A DNA stretch of 64,000 bases from Ancylobacter sp. IITR112 (GCF_041415945.1 NZ_JBGCUS010000001.1:4062501-4126500), one strand, 5' to 3'. Shown: positions 17,416-26,663, counted from the first letter of the stretch. Program-made: numbers and translations. The notes: generated from the letters alone by a model not told the origin.

Positions 17416-18216
17416 ATGGTTTTCGAGTGTTTCGGCGCCAAGAAGAAGGTCGTCATCGCCATGGCGCATATCGGCGCCCTGCCCGGCGCGCCGCTCTATG
17501 ATGCCGATGGCGGCCTCGACAAGCTGATCGAGGGCGTGCTCGCCGATGTCGAGAAGCTGCAGGCCGGCGGCGTCGACGCCATCATGTTCGGCAATGAGAA
17601 CGACCGGCCCTACGTGTTCAAGGGCTCGCCCGCTTCCATCGCCGCCATGTCCGCCATCGTGCAGTCGGTGAAGCCGAGCCTCAAGGTGCCGTTCGGCGTC
17701 AACTATCTCTGGGATCCCGTCGCCACCGTCGCCATCGGCGCGGTCACCGGCGCCAGCTTCGTGCGCGAGATCTTCACCGGCCTGTTCGCCTCCGACATGG
17801 GGCTGTGGGAGCCGAACTGCGCCGAGGCGGCGCGGCTGCGCCACGACCTCAAGCGCGACGACATGAAGATGCTGTTCAACATCAATGCCGAGTTCGCGCA
17901 TTCGCTCGACCAGCGCCCGATCGAATTGCGCGCCAAGAGCGCCGTGTTCTCCTCGCTCGCCGACGCCATCCTCGTCTCCGGCCCGATCACCGGCCAGCCG
18001 GCCGACCAGTCGCATCTGAAGAAGGTGGCCGAGACGGTCAAGGACGTGCCGATCTTCGCCAATACCGGCGTCAATATCGACAATATCCGCGACATCTTCT
18101 CGGTCGCTTCGGGTGTCGTCATCGGCACCCATTTCAAGGTCGACGGCAACACCTGGAACGCGGTGGAACAGGCCCGGGTGTCGCGCTTCATGGATGTGGT
18201 GAACGCCATCCGCTGA
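17416..18216 (+). CDS. BtpA/SgcQ-family TIM-barrel protein
   Basis: 266 aa, matching the BtpA/SgcQ family by MAHIGALPGAPLYD near the N-terminus, FGNENDRPY, PFGVNYLWDPVA and the C-terminal ANTGVNIDNIRD...GTHFKVDG. The family is a predicted TIM barrel. Founder BtpA was linked to photosystem I stability in cyanobacteria, while SgcQ belongs to an uncharacterised sugar operon of E. coli, so the reaction is unknown. Between a DeoR regulator and an FGGY kinase it is likely an enzyme acting on a sugar or sugar phosphate (isomerase, epimerase or aldolase are all possible). Confidence 0.88.
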   Translation: MVFECFGAKKKVVIAMAHIGALPGAPLYDADGGLDKLIEGVLADVEKLQAGGVDAIMFGNENDRPYVFKGSPASIAAMSAIVQSVKPSLKVPFGVNYLWDPVATVAIGAVTGASFVREIFTGLFASDMGLWEPNCAEAARLRHDLKRDDMKMLFNINAEFAHSLDQRPIELRAKSAVFSSLADAILVSGPITGQPADQSHLKKVAETVKDVPIFANTGVNIDNIRDIFSVASGVVIGTHFKVDGNTWNAVEQARVSRFMDVVNAIR

Positions 18217-18230
18217 TCGCCCGCACCCTC

Positions 18231-18258
18231 CCGGACCGGCGGCGTCGCCGCCGTCCGG
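18231..18258. promoter_or_regulatory. Strong intercistronic stem-loop
   Basis: CCGGAC-c-GGCGGC / GCCGCC-GTCCGG with a 3-base GTC loop, 12 pairs and one bulge, in the 95-base gap between the BtpA gene and the FGGY kinase gene. No T-run follows, so partial attenuation or RNA stabilisation is more likely than full termination. Confidence 0.55.
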
Positions 18259-18311
18259 GGTGGGTTCTTGCACTTCCTAGGCTTGCCCACCGCCCCAAGA
18301 GGCTTCCCACG

Positions 18312-19808
18312 ATGAGCTGCGTCCTCGGCCTCGACATCGGCACCACCTCCACCATCGGCTTGCTGCTGCGGCTGCCGGGGGAGATTCTGGCTGTCGCCTC
18401 GCGGCCGGTGACGCTGACCTCGCGCCATGCCGGCTGGGCGGAAGAAGACGCCACGGAGTGGTGGGAGAATGTCTGCGCCCTCACCCGCGAACTTATCGCG
18501 CGCGCCGGCATCGACGCGGCGGAGATTTCCGCCGTCGGCGTCACCGGCATGCTGCCGGCGGTGGTGCTGCTGGACGAGGCGGGCACCCTCCTGCGCCCCT
18601 CCATCCAGCAGAGCGACGGGCGCTGCGGGGCGGAAGTGGCGGAACTGCGGGCCGAGCGCGACGAGGCCGCCTTCATCGCCAAGGCCGGCAACGGCATCAA
18701 CCAGCAGCTCGTCACCGCCAAGCTGCGCTGGATCGCCCGCCACGAGCCGGAGGTGTTCGCCCGCATCGCCACCGTGTTCGGCTCCTATGATTATGTGAAC
18801 TGGCGCCTCACCGGCGAACGGGCGGTGGAACAGAACTGGGCGCTGGAGGCCGGCTTCGTCGATGTCTCCCGCCACGAGATCGACGACGATCTCGTCGCCT
18901 GGGCCCGGCTTCCCCGCAGCGCCATCCCGCGCAAGACCGCCTCGCATGAGGTGATGGGCCATGTCTCGCCCGAGGGCGCGGCCGCCACGGGGCTTGCGAT
19001 CGGCACGCCGGTGATCGGCGGCGCGGCCGACATGATCGCCTCGGCGCTCGGCGCCGGCGTCACCCAGCGCGGCGACATCCTGTTGAAGTTCGGCGGCGCC
19101 ATCGACGTGCTGGTGGCCACCGACCAGGTGAAGCCGGACCCGCGGCTCTATCTCGATTATCACCTCATTCCCGGCCTCTATATGCCCAATGGCTGCATGG
19201 CGACCGGCGGTTCAGGGCTCAACTGGTTCGTGCGCAACTTCGCTGGCGGCGAGGCGGCGGCGGCGGAGAAAGCCGGGCTCAGCCTGCACCAGCATCTCGA
19301 CACGCTCGCCGATGCCCGCCCCGCCGGCGCGGACGGGCTGACCGTGCTGCCTTATTTCCTCGGCGAGAAGACCCCGATCCACGACCCCGCCGCGCGCGGC
19401 GTCATCGACGGGCTCACCCTGTCGCACGATATCGGCCATGTCTGGCGGGCGCTCTTGGAAGGCTATGCCTATGCCTGCGCCCACCATGTCGAGGTGCTGC
19501 GCGACATGGGCCACAGCGCCGGCCGCGTGCTGGTGTCGGATGGCGGCTCGCATTCGCGCGTGTGGATGCAGATCGTTGCCGATGTGCTGCAGCAGCCGGT
19601 GCATCGGCTGAAAGGCCATCCCGGCTCCTCGCTCGGCGCGGCGTGGACGGCGGCGGTCGGCATCGGCGCGGCGGAGTGGGGCGGCATTTCCCGCTTTGTC
19701 GAGCAGGACGAGACCTTGCGGCCCAACCCCGCCTCTGCCGCGATTTATGCCGCCGGCTATGCCCGCTACCGCGATCTCTACCGTCGCCTCGAAGGCCGCC
19801 CCTCATGA
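18312..19808 (+). CDS. FGGY-family carbohydrate kinase (xylulokinase-like)
   Basis: 498 aa sugar kinase. The ATP-binding N-terminal motif GLDIGTTST (about 6-14) and the FGGY C-terminal half with GGSGLNWF, the phosphate-binding DGGSHSRVWMQI and LGAAWTAAVG are visible. Closest in plan to xylulokinase/ribulokinase-like members. It would phosphorylate a ketose or polyol from the divergent ABC/SDR arm. The ATG at 18312 was chosen because the protein family begins right at SCVLGLDIGT; the open frame extends upstream without family features. The stop overlaps the HAD gene start (ATGA). Confidence 0.9.
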   Translation: MSCVLGLDIGTTSTIGLLLRLPGEILAVASRPVTLTSRHAGWAEEDATEWWENVCALTRELIARAGIDAAEISAVGVTGMLPAVVLLDEAGTLLRPSIQQSDGRCGAEVAELRAERDEAAFIAKAGNGINQQLVTAKLRWIARHEPEVFARIATVFGSYDYVNWRLTGERAVEQNWALEAGFVDVSRHEIDDDLVAWARLPRSAIPRKTASHEVMGHVSPEGAAATGLAIGTPVIGGAADMIASALGAGVTQRGDILLKFGGAIDVLVATDQVKPDPRLYLDYHLIPGLYMPNGCMATGGSGLNWFVRNFAGGEAAAAEKAGLSLHQHLDTLADARPAGADGLTVLPYFLGEKTPIHDPAARGVIDGLTLSHDIGHVWRALLEGYAYACAHHVEVLRDMGHSAGRVLVSDGGSHSRVWMQIVADVLQQPVHRLKGHPGSSLGAAWTAAVGIGAAEWGGISRFVEQDETLRPNPASAAIYAAGYARYRDLYRRLEGRPS

Positions 19809-20443
19809 GCGCGCCGGGCTTCAGGGCGGTGGCCTGGGACATTGACGGCACGCTGATCGACAGCGAGCCGCTGCACCACCGCGCGCTGCTCGCCGCCTGC
19901 CGGGCGCTCGGCAGCGATCTCTCGGACCTGCCGGACCAGGCATTTCGCGGCATCCATATGGGCGATGTGTGGAAGCTGGTCTCCCCCCGCCTTGCCGCCG
20001 GGGTGGCGGAGGCCGAATGGGCGGCGCTGATCGACGCGCATTATGTCGGCAACCGCGACAGCCTGATCGCCCTGCCGGGCGCGGTCGCCACCATCCGCGC
20101 GCTGGAAAAGCTGGGCGTGGCGCAGGCCTGTGTCTCCAATTCCAGCCGCTCGGTGGTGGACGCCAACATCGCCGCGCTCGGCATCGCCGACGCCATCGCC
20201 TTCTCGCTCAGCCTCAACGACGTGGCGGCGGGCAAGCCCGACCCCGAGCCCTATCGCCGCGCCTGCGCCCGGCTCGGCCTGCCGCCAGCCAGCGTGGTGG
20301 CGGTGGAAGACAGCCGCTCCGGCGCGCTCTCCGCCCGTGCGGCCGGGCTCTATGTCGTCGGCTACACCCCGAGCGGCGGCGGCTTCGGCGAGGTCGATCG
20401 TGAGATCGACCGGCTGGAGGATTTGCTGGCGCTGTTCGGCTGA
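19805..20443 (+). CDS. HAD-superfamily phosphatase (beta-phosphoglucomutase-like)
   Basis: 212 aa haloacid-dehalogenase-type hydrolase. Motif I DIDGTL with nucleophile D12 and D14, motif II Ser in VSNSSRS, motif III Lys in GKPDPEPY and motif IV EDSRSG are all present. An alpha-helical cap of class C1 lies between motifs I and II, as in sugar phosphatases and beta-phosphoglucomutase. Last gene of the DeoR unit, overlapping the kinase gene by four bases. It may dephosphorylate a dead-end or final sugar phosphate, or isomerise a phosphate position. Confidence 0.9.
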   Translation: MSAPGFRAVAWDIDGTLIDSEPLHHRALLAACRALGSDLSDLPDQAFRGIHMGDVWKLVSPRLAAGVAEAEWAALIDAHYVGNRDSLIALPGAVATIRALEKLGVAQACVSNSSRSVVDANIAALGIADAIAFSLSLNDVAAGKPDPEPYRRACARLGLPPASVVAVEDSRSGALSARAAGLYVVGYTPSGGGFGEVDREIDRLEDLLALFG

Positions 20444-20453
20444 TCCCGCTTCC

Positions 20454-21779
20454 TCAGGCCAGAAGTTCCTCCAGCGTGTCGACCAGCCTGTCGGCATCGG
20501 CGATGGTCACGCAGAGCGGCGGGCGGATCTTCAGCACATTGCCATAGCGGCCGGCGGCGCCGATGAGGATGCCGTGGTCGCGCAGCCCGTTGATCAGCGC
20601 CTTGGCGATGTCCGGCGCCGGCCCCTTCTCGCTGCCGAACTCGACGCCGAGATAAAGCCCCGCCCCGCGCACGGCGGTGATGGGCGCGCGCGCCTGCAGC
20701 CGTGTCAGCCGCGCGGTGAGGTGCCGGCCGACGCGCGCGGCATTGGCGATGAGGTCGTCCTCCTCGATCGCCTCCAGCACGGCGAGCCCGGCCGCGCAGG
20801 CCGCCGGGCTGCCGGCGAAGGTGTTGAAATAGCCGAAATCGGCACAGAAGGCGTCAAGGATCTCCGGCCGGGTGACGAGGCCGGCCATAGGGTAGCCATT
20901 GCCCATCGGCTTGCCCATGGTGACGATGTCGGGCACCAGCCCGTGGCGGGAAAAGCCCCACATGCCGGCCCCCGTACGCCCGAAGCCCGGCTGTACCTCA
21001 TCGGCGATGAACAGGCCACCGGCGGCGCGCGCCACCTCCACCGCCGCCTTCAGGAAGCCCGGCGGGTCGGCATAAACGCCGTCGGAGGAGAAGATGGTGT
21101 CGACCAGCAATCCGGCGAAACCGATGCCGTCGGCCTTCAGCGCGGCGATCTCCGCCTTCACCGCATCGGCGAAGCCCTGCGCCACATCATTGCCGAACAG
21201 CGCCGGGTCGGGCGGGGGCACCGTGCGGACATGGCGCGGCGGCGCGCCGGTCTTGTAGGAGGAGGGCGATACCTCGGTAACGGTGGCGGTGTTGCCGTGA
21301 TAGGCGGCGCGGGTGACGATGATGCCCTCGCCGCCGCTGACCTTGCGGGCCAGGCGCAAGGCGAGGTCGTTGCTCTCGCTGCCCGTGCAGGTCAGCACCA
21401 CATTGCTCAGCGCGGCCGGGAAGGTGGCGAGCAGCTTTTCCGCGTAATCATGCGCCACATCGAACAGATAGCGCGAATGGGTGTTGAAGCTGCCGATCTG
21501 CGCGCGCACCGCTTCCACCACCTTGGGGTGGCAATGCCCGACGGTCGGGACATTGTTGTAGAAATCGAGATAGGCCCGCCCGTCGGACGCATGGATAGTG
21601 GCGCCTTCCGCCCGCAGGATGCGCAGCGGCTCGTCATAAAACAGCACCGAGCCGGAGCCGAAGGCACGGCGGCGGCGCTCCACCAGCGCGGCGACATCCG
21701 GCAGCATCGTGCCGGTGGCGCCGGAGAAGGCGTTGAGATCGAGGATCGGCCGTTCCGGCTGCTCGTTCGGCCGCGTCAT
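20454..21779 (-). CDS. Class III PLP enzyme, amino-alcohol phosphate phospho-lyase type
   Basis: 441 aa class III aminotransferase-fold enzyme. PLP lysine is K290 in TMGKPMGNGYP, preceded by the cofactor Asp in FIADEVQPGFGR. That K290 context closely matches animal ethanolamine-phosphate and 5-phosphohydroxylysine phospho-lyases (AGXT2L proteins), which eliminate ammonia and phosphate rather than transaminate. The gene overlaps the upstream APH-type kinase gene by four bases, and kinase plus phospho-lyase is exactly the pair used for hydroxylysine or ethanolamine breakdown. Last gene of the seven-gene operon. An ordinary omega-aminotransferase remains possible. Confidence 0.85.
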   Translation of the reverse strand: MTRPNEQPERPILDLNAFSGATGTMLPDVAALVERRRRAFGSGSVLFYDEPLRILRAEGATIHASDGRAYLDFYNNVPTVGHCHPKVVEAVRAQIGSFNTHSRYLFDVAHDYAEKLLATFPAALSNVVLTCTGSESNDLALRLARKVSGGEGIIVTRAAYHGNTATVTEVSPSSYKTGAPPRHVRTVPPPDPALFGNDVAQGFADAVKAEIAALKADGIGFAGLLVDTIFSSDGVYADPPGFLKAAVEVARAAGGLFIADEVQPGFGRTGAGMWGFSRHGLVPDIVTMGKPMGNGYPMAGLVTRPEILDAFCADFGYFNTFAGSPAACAAGLAVLEAIEEDDLIANAARVGRHLTARLTRLQARAPITAVRGAGLYLGVEFGSEKGPAPDIAKALINGLRDHGILIGAAGRYGNVLKIRPPLCVTIADADRLVDTLEELLA

Positions 21780-22813
21780 GATGCGGCCCTCCCGGCGACG
21801 GCCCGTTCCTGCGGCGTGTCATAGGTGGCGAGAAAGGCGCGGGCGAGGTCCACCGTGCCATGGGTGTAGCCTTCGCCCAGCGCCTGCGCGGTCGGGGTCT
21901 CGGCATGCGAGGCGATCCAGGCGGTGAGCAGCAGCCGGCGCAGCATGATGAACACCGGCAGCATGGCGCAGTCGTCATCGCTGAGCGGCGCCACCGTGCG
22001 ATAGCCCTCGATCCACGCCGCCTGCAGCGCCGGTATATAGGGCTCGTGCTCGCTGAAGCTGATGGCGGAGGCGAAGTCGTAGAGGTACCAGCTGAAGCCG
22101 CAATCATCGAAGTCGATCACGCAGAGCGTGTCGCCCTCGACCAGCAGATTGGCGAGGCGCATATCGGCATGGACGAGGCCGAAACGGTCCTCCCCGGTGC
22201 CGTAATCGTCCAGCAGGGCGCGCAGCACCGCGGCGGTGCGCTCCAGAACGGCGCGGCCCTCGCGGGTGAGGCCGAGCGCGGCGCGCCAGTCGCCCCACAG
22301 CTTCACCTCGCCCAGCATGGCGTCATAGTCCCAGCGCTTGCGGGTGAAGCCCTCGGGACGCTGCCAGGCCCTCGCATGCAGGTGCAGCCGGGCATTGATG
22401 GCGCCGAGTTCGCGGTACCAGCGGGCGAGATCGTCGCCTTCCGCCGGCTCGCGCCCCGGCAGCAGTTCGAACGCCACGGCGTGGCGGCTTGTGCCGTCCT
22501 CGTCGAGATCGGCGATCAGCCCGCCGTCGACCTGCGGCACGGGGGTCAGCGTCGCCACCACGCCCGCGCGTCCCAGCGCGGTGAGCCAGGCGAGTTCGGA
22601 GTCGATCTCCTCGCGGCTGTGATAGCCCGGCCGGTGCACGCGGAACACCAGTTCCCGCCCCGAGGCGGGGTCGCGGGCGCGGAAGGTGGCGTTCTCGGAA
22701 ATGGTGAGCAGCCGCAATTCGGTCGCGTCGGAAAGGCCCCAGCGCGGCAGCGCGGCGCGCAGCGCGTGTTCGAGCCGGGCGAGGAAGGCGGCGTCATAGA
22801 GCGGCTGGGTCAT
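21776..22813 (-). CDS. APH-fold small-molecule kinase (hydroxylysine/ethanolamine kinase-like)
   Basis: 345 aa aminoglycoside phosphotransferase/choline kinase-fold protein. The catalytic loop HADMRLANLL (Brenner motif, H-x-D-x4-N) and the metal-binding DFDDCG are clear in the C-terminal lobe; the N-lobe has the ENATFR and FRVHRPGY strands of this group. Relatives include hydroxylysine kinase (AGPHD1), homoserine kinase II and ethanolamine kinase. Position between a DeoR regulator and a phospho-lyase-like PLP enzyme suggests O-phosphorylation of an amino alcohol. It starts five bases after the DeoR stop. Confidence 0.85.
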   Translation of the reverse strand: MTQPLYDAAFLARLEHALRAALPRWGLSDATELRLLTISENATFRARDPASGRELVFRVHRPGYHSREEIDSELAWLTALGRAGVVATLTPVPQVDGGLIADLDEDGTSRHAVAFELLPGREPAEGDDLARWYRELGAINARLHLHARAWQRPEGFTRKRWDYDAMLGEVKLWGDWRAALGLTREGRAVLERTAAVLRALLDDYGTGEDRFGLVHADMRLANLLVEGDTLCVIDFDDCGFSWYLYDFASAISFSEHEPYIPALQAAWIEGYRTVAPLSDDDCAMLPVFIMLRRLLLTAWIASHAETPTAQALGEGYTHGTVDLARAFLATYDTPQERAVAGRAAS

Positions 22814-22817
22814 GGCT

Positions 22818-23645
22818 TCACGTTTCGGCGACGGTGATCTCGACCCGCGACCGCCCCAGCGCCCGCGCCACCGCGCCTTCGGGCGCGCGGTCGGTGACGA
22901 GGTGCTGGATATCAGGGATGCGGGCCCAGATGGCGAGCGATGGCACGTCGAACTTGCTGTGGTCGGAGACGATGATGGTCTGCGCCGCCCGGTTCATCAT
23001 GGCGCGGTAGACATAGGCGGCATCCGGCTCGGCATCGGCGAGGCCGTCCGTGGTGATGCCGGATATGCCGAGAATGGCGCGGTTCACATTGTAATTCTGC
23101 AGGAACTCGCCGGTTTCCACCCCCACCATCATGCCCTCGCGCGCATTGTAGCGGCCGGGGCACATGATCACCTCGATGGTCGGGTTGGCCGAGACCACCG
23201 TCGCCACCGAGAAGGAATGGGTGATGACGGTGAGGTCGCGGCAGGCGGCGGCCATGCGGCGGGCGACATGGGTGGTGGTGGCGCCGGCGCCGATGGCGAT
23301 CACCTCCTTCGGCTCGATCAGCCGCACCGTGGCGGCGGCGATGGCCTCGCGCTCGGCCACCATCAGCCCGTGCCGCTCGGTGACGGAGGGCTCGGAGGCC
23401 AGGGGCCGCACCGCCCCGCCATAGGTGCGGTTGATCAGCCCCTTTTCGCCGAGTTCGAACAGGTCGCGGCGGATGGTCTCCGTCGAGACGTTCAGCTCGG
23501 TGGCGAGATCGCCGACGCGCGCGGAGGCCGAGGCCCGCATCTCGGCGAGGATACGCGCCTGCCGCGCCGCCTTGTCGAGGCGTGGTGCCCGCCGCTCCGC
23601 CCGTGCGAGGGGGGCGTCCCTGTCCTTCGGTGCGGCGCCGTTCAT
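22818..23645 (-). CDS. DeoR-family transcriptional regulator
   Basis: 275 aa. The helix-turn-helix (about 28-80) has VGDLATELNVSTETIRRDL and the typical RTYGGAV turn, and the effector domain has IGAGATTTHVA and SDHSKFD. The ATG at 23645 overlaps the stop of the upstream permease gene (ATGA); a longer frame to 23882 reads into that permease and is rejected. It lies inside the transporter-kinase-lyase operon, so it probably autoregulates the unit, with a phosphorylated amino alcohol as a plausible effector. Confidence 0.92.
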   Translation of the reverse strand: MNGAAPKDRDAPLARAERRAPRLDKAARQARILAEMRASASARVGDLATELNVSTETIRRDLFELGEKGLINRTYGGAVRPLASEPSVTERHGLMVAEREAIAAATVRLIEPKEVIAIGAGATTTHVARRMAAACRDLTVITHSFSVATVVSANPTIEVIMCPGRYNAREGMMVGVETGEFLQNYNVNRAILGISGITTDGLADAEPDAAYVYRAMMNRAAQTIIVSDHSKFDVPSLAIWARIPDIQHLVTDRAPEGAVARALGRSRVEITVAET

Positions 23646-24436
23646 GTCGCCGCCCGCCGCCGCAGCAGGATGCCGACCAGCCCGCCCGCCAGCAGCAGGC
23701 AAGCCGCGCCCAGCGTCGCCATGGTGCCGAGCGCCGGCACCATCGGCGTATAGCCGGCCACCATCTTGGCGTAGAGCCATTCGGGAATCGTCGAGTCGGC
23801 ACCCGTTGTGTAGAGCGAGAGCGGGAAATTGCTCCAGGACAGCAGGAAGGCGAACAGCATGCCGGACCAGATGCCCGGCCACAGCAGCGGCAGCGTCACC
23901 TCGCGGAACACCTGGATGCGCGAGCAGCCGAGATCATAGGCCGCCTCTTCCAGCGAGGGGTCGAAGCCATAGACCTGGATGGCGATGACCAGCGTCACCA
24001 CGGGCACGATCCAGATCATGTGCGCGAACACCGCCGTCATCCAGCTTGTCTGGATGCCCACGGCGTTGAAGCCGAGCAGCATGGCGAGGCCGAGCACCGG
24101 CTGGGGGAAGAAGATCGGCAGCAGGATCAGCTTCTGGTAGAGCTTGCGCCCCTTCCACTCATAGCGGGCGAAGGCCAGCGCGCCGAAGGTGGCGATGACG
24201 ACGGAGAACACCGTCACCAGCAGCGCGATCGTGATCGAGGTCTTCACGATCATGCCGATCTCGATCGAATCCAGCGTCTTCTGCCACCATTCGGTGGCGT
24301 AGATCTTGATCGGGAAGCCGAAATACCGGCTCTTGTTGAAGCTCGCCAGCGCGCCGCAGAGGATCGGCAGATAGATCGCGACGAGGACGAACAGGGTCCA
24401 CGCCCAGATCGCGGCATTGGTGCGCCTGTGGCCCAT
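23642..24436 (-). CDS. ABC permease, PotC type
   Basis: 264 aa inner-membrane permease of the spermidine/putrescine type. Six membrane segments; the coupling loop is EEAAYDLGCSRIQVFREVTLPLL (about 158-180), followed by LSWSNFPLSLYTTGADSTIPEWLYAKM, characteristic of PotC-like proteins. It pairs with the PotB-like permease whose stop is three bases upstream. Unlike spermidine systems, the operon carries a kinase and a PLP lyase, so the cargo is probably a cationic amino alcohol. Confidence 0.92.
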   Translation of the reverse strand: MGHRRTNAAIWAWTLFVLVAIYLPILCGALASFNKSRYFGFPIKIYATEWWQKTLDSIEIGMIVKTSITIALLVTVFSVVIATFGALAFARYEWKGRKLYQKLILLPIFFPQPVLGLAMLLGFNAVGIQTSWMTAVFAHMIWIVPVVTLVIAIQVYGFDPSLEEAAYDLGCSRIQVFREVTLPLLWPGIWSGMLFAFLLSWSNFPLSLYTTGADSTIPEWLYAKMVAGYTPMVPALGTMATLGAACLLLAGGLVGILLRRRAAT

Positions 24437-24439
24437 GGC

Positions 24440-25357
24440 TCAGCGCCTCCCCAGCATGCGGTCGAGATCGAGCTTCGACAGAGCGAACAGGGTCAGCGCA
24501 CCGATGAAGAAGGTGACGACCACCGCCAGCGCCGAGCCGAGCGGCCAGTTCTGCGAATAGGTGAAGGCGATTTCGATGTCGTGCGAGATGACGATGATCG
24601 ACTGGCCGCCGAGGATCTTCGCCTCCGCCGTGGCGCCGATGGCGAGCACGAAGGTGAGCAGCATGCCGATCAGGATTCCCGGCATGGCCAGCGGCAATTC
24701 GATCTCGCGCCAGATGAACAGCCGGCCGGCGCCGAGGTCCCGTGCCGCATCGACGAGGTCGCGCGGCACCAGGGCAAGGCCGAGCGTCATCGGAAACAGC
24801 ATGAAGGGCAGATAGGTATAGACCATGCCAAACAGGGTGATGCCCGGCGTGTACAGCACTTCCGGCCCGCCGGAGAGGCCGAGCCATTTCAGAGTGCCGT
24901 CGAGCACGCCATTCTTGATGAAGAACAACACCCAGCCATAGAGCCGCACATTCTCCGAGACGAAGAGCGGGAACACGAACAGCACGCTGATCAGCGCCGA
25001 CCAGCGGCCGAAAACCATGTTGAGCCCATAGGCGATGGGGTAGGCGATGACGGCGAGGATCGCCACGGTGAGCAGCGCCAGCCCGCAGGACCACAGGAAG
25101 GACAGCCACACCGTATTGCTGGGGTCGAACAGCGTGGCGAAATTCGCCAGGGTGAAGCTGGTGAACACGTCGAAGCTGCGCGGCGTGGCGAAGGCATAGC
25201 CGAAGATCGCCACCAGCGGCGCGAGAAAGCCGATGCCGAGCAGGATGGCGACCGGGAGCGCACAGCGCGCGCCCACCGACAGCATCCGCGCATGGCGCAA
25301 CTGGCGGGCGCTTTCGGCGGTGGCCCCCGGTGCGGGGGCGAGGGCGAGATCGGCCAT
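24440..25357 (-). CDS. ABC permease, PotB type
   Basis: 305 aa inner-membrane permease. A hydrophilic N-terminus (about 1-30) is followed by six membrane segments; the coupling loop DAARDLGAGRLFIWREIELPLA (about 218-239) is of PotB type, as is the segment FMLFPMTLGLALVPRDL just before it. It follows the ATPase gene with a two-base gap and precedes the PotC-like gene by three bases, a tightly coupled trio. Confidence 0.92.
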   Translation of the reverse strand: MADLALAPAPGATAESARQLRHARMLSVGARCALPVAILLGIGFLAPLVAIFGYAFATPRSFDVFTSFTLANFATLFDPSNTVWLSFLWSCGLALLTVAILAVIAYPIAYGLNMVFGRWSALISVLFVFPLFVSENVRLYGWVLFFIKNGVLDGTLKWLGLSGGPEVLYTPGITLFGMVYTYLPFMLFPMTLGLALVPRDLVDAARDLGAGRLFIWREIELPLAMPGILIGMLLTFVLAIGATAEAKILGGQSIIVISHDIEIAFTYSQNWPLGSALAVVVTFFIGALTLFALSKLDLDRMLGRR

Positions 25358-25359
25358 GC

Positions 25360-26481
25360 TCAGCCCTCCAGCGTGAAGGCGTCGGCGGCGTCCCAGCCGA
25401 GTGTCACCTGGCGGTCGAGGCTGGCGGGCAAAGCGCGCCCGCGCGACAATTCCACCAGCATGACCTTGGGTCCTACGCGCACCTGATATTGGATGCGCGA
25501 GCCGAGCGAGTATTCGTTATAGACCACGCCTTCCAGCCGGTTGTCGGCGGTCTCGCCGGGGCCCAGAATCCGCATGAATTCGGGACGCACCACCACGAAG
25601 GCGTCCTTGAGATCGGCACCGCTGCGCGGCGGGGCGAGGGTGAAGGTGCCCGGAACGTCGACGCCCTGCCAGCCACCGTCCGGCCCGCGCGTCACCTTCA
25701 GCGTGTTCACCTCGCCGACGAACTCGCAGACGAAACGGTCGACCGGCGCGCCATAGATTTCCTCCGGCGTGCCCACCTGCACCAGCCGGCCGGCGCGCAT
25801 CACGCCGATGCGGTCGCTCATCACCATCGCCTCTTCCAGCGAATGGGTGATGTAGATGAAGGTCTTGCCGGTTTCCCGGTGCAGATCCTTCAGCTCCTTC
25901 TCCAGCGTCTTCTTCAGCTTGTAGTCGATGGCCGAGAGCGGCTCGTCGAAGAACAGCACTTCCGGGTCATAGGCCAGCGCCCGGGCCAGCGCCACGCGCT
26001 GGCGCTCGCCGCCCGAACACTTCATCACGTTCTTGTCGAAATAGCTTTCCGGCAGGCGGACGATGCGCATCAGCTCCAGCGCCCGCGCCTTGCGGGCGGC
26101 CGCATCCACGCCCTTCACCTTGAGCGGAAAGGCGATGTTCTCGCCCACGCTCTTGTGCGGGAACAGCGCCAGCGACTGGAAGACGAGGCAGGTCGGCCGC
26201 TTGTTCGGCGGCACGTCGTTGATGAGCTTGCCGTGCAGGGTGATGTTGCCCTCGCTCGGCGTGTCCATGCCGGCGAGCATGCGCAGCAGCGTGGTCTTGC
26301 CTGAGCCGGAGGGGCCGACAATGGTGAGGAACTCGCCCTCGCGCACGTCGAGGTCGATGTTCTCGACGGCGGTGAAGGCGCCGAAGGTCTTGCGGATGCC
26401 GACCAGTTGGAGGATCGGCTTCGGCAGTTCGGCGCTCAGGGCGTCGGCCGGCAGGGTCTGGAGCATCAGGTCTTCCGTCAT
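25360..26481 (-). CDS. ABC ATPase, PotA type
   Basis: 373 aa ATPase. Walker A GPSGSGKTT, Q-loop FQSLALFPHK, signature CSGGERQR, Walker B VLFFDEPLSAID and switch His in IYITHSLEEA are visible. A C-terminal TOBE domain (about 290-370) is typical of PotA/FbpC proteins. The signature Leu is replaced by Cys, which is still common among functional ATPases. It is second in the operon, separated from the binding-protein gene by 182 bases that contain a large inverted repeat. Confidence 0.92.
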   Translation of the reverse strand: MTEDLMLQTLPADALSAELPKPILQLVGIRKTFGAFTAVENIDLDVREGEFLTIVGPSGSGKTTLLRMLAGMDTPSEGNITLHGKLINDVPPNKRPTCLVFQSLALFPHKSVGENIAFPLKVKGVDAAARKARALELMRIVRLPESYFDKNVMKCSGGERQRVALARALAYDPEVLFFDEPLSAIDYKLKKTLEKELKDLHRETGKTFIYITHSLEEAMVMSDRIGVMRAGRLVQVGTPEEIYGAPVDRFVCEFVGEVNTLKVTRGPDGGWQGVDVPGTFTLAPPRSGADLKDAFVVVRPEFMRILGPGETADNRLEGVVYNEYSLGSRIQYQVRVGPKVMLVELSRGRALPASLDRQVTLGWDAADAFTLEG

Positions 26482-26534
26482 GGGCCGGTGGCGGGCGGTC
26501 GCCGCAGGTGGTCGAGGATGTCGCTCATCCCTAT

Positions 26535-26633
26535 CCGCCCCTCATCCCCGGGCTTGACCCGGGGACCCAGATTTCCCGCCGTCGCACGGCGTCGCCGCTG
26601 GCTGGCCGGGTCAAGCCCGGCCATGAGGGGCGG
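26535..26633. repeat. Large inverted repeat (REP-like) after a binding-protein gene
   Basis: Outer arms CCGCCCCTCAT (26535-26545) / ATGAGGGGCGG (26623-26633) and inner arms GGGCTTGACCCGG (26550-26562) / CCGGGTCAAGCCC (26606-26618), all perfect. The wording (GGGCTTGACCCGGGGA) resembles a palindromic intergenic element common in alphaproteobacterial genomes. It lies between binding-protein and ATPase genes of one operon and would form a long RNA hairpin. Confidence 0.75.
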
Positions 26634-26663
26634 ATGAGGTGAAGGACGCAGGTCTGCGCGGCC

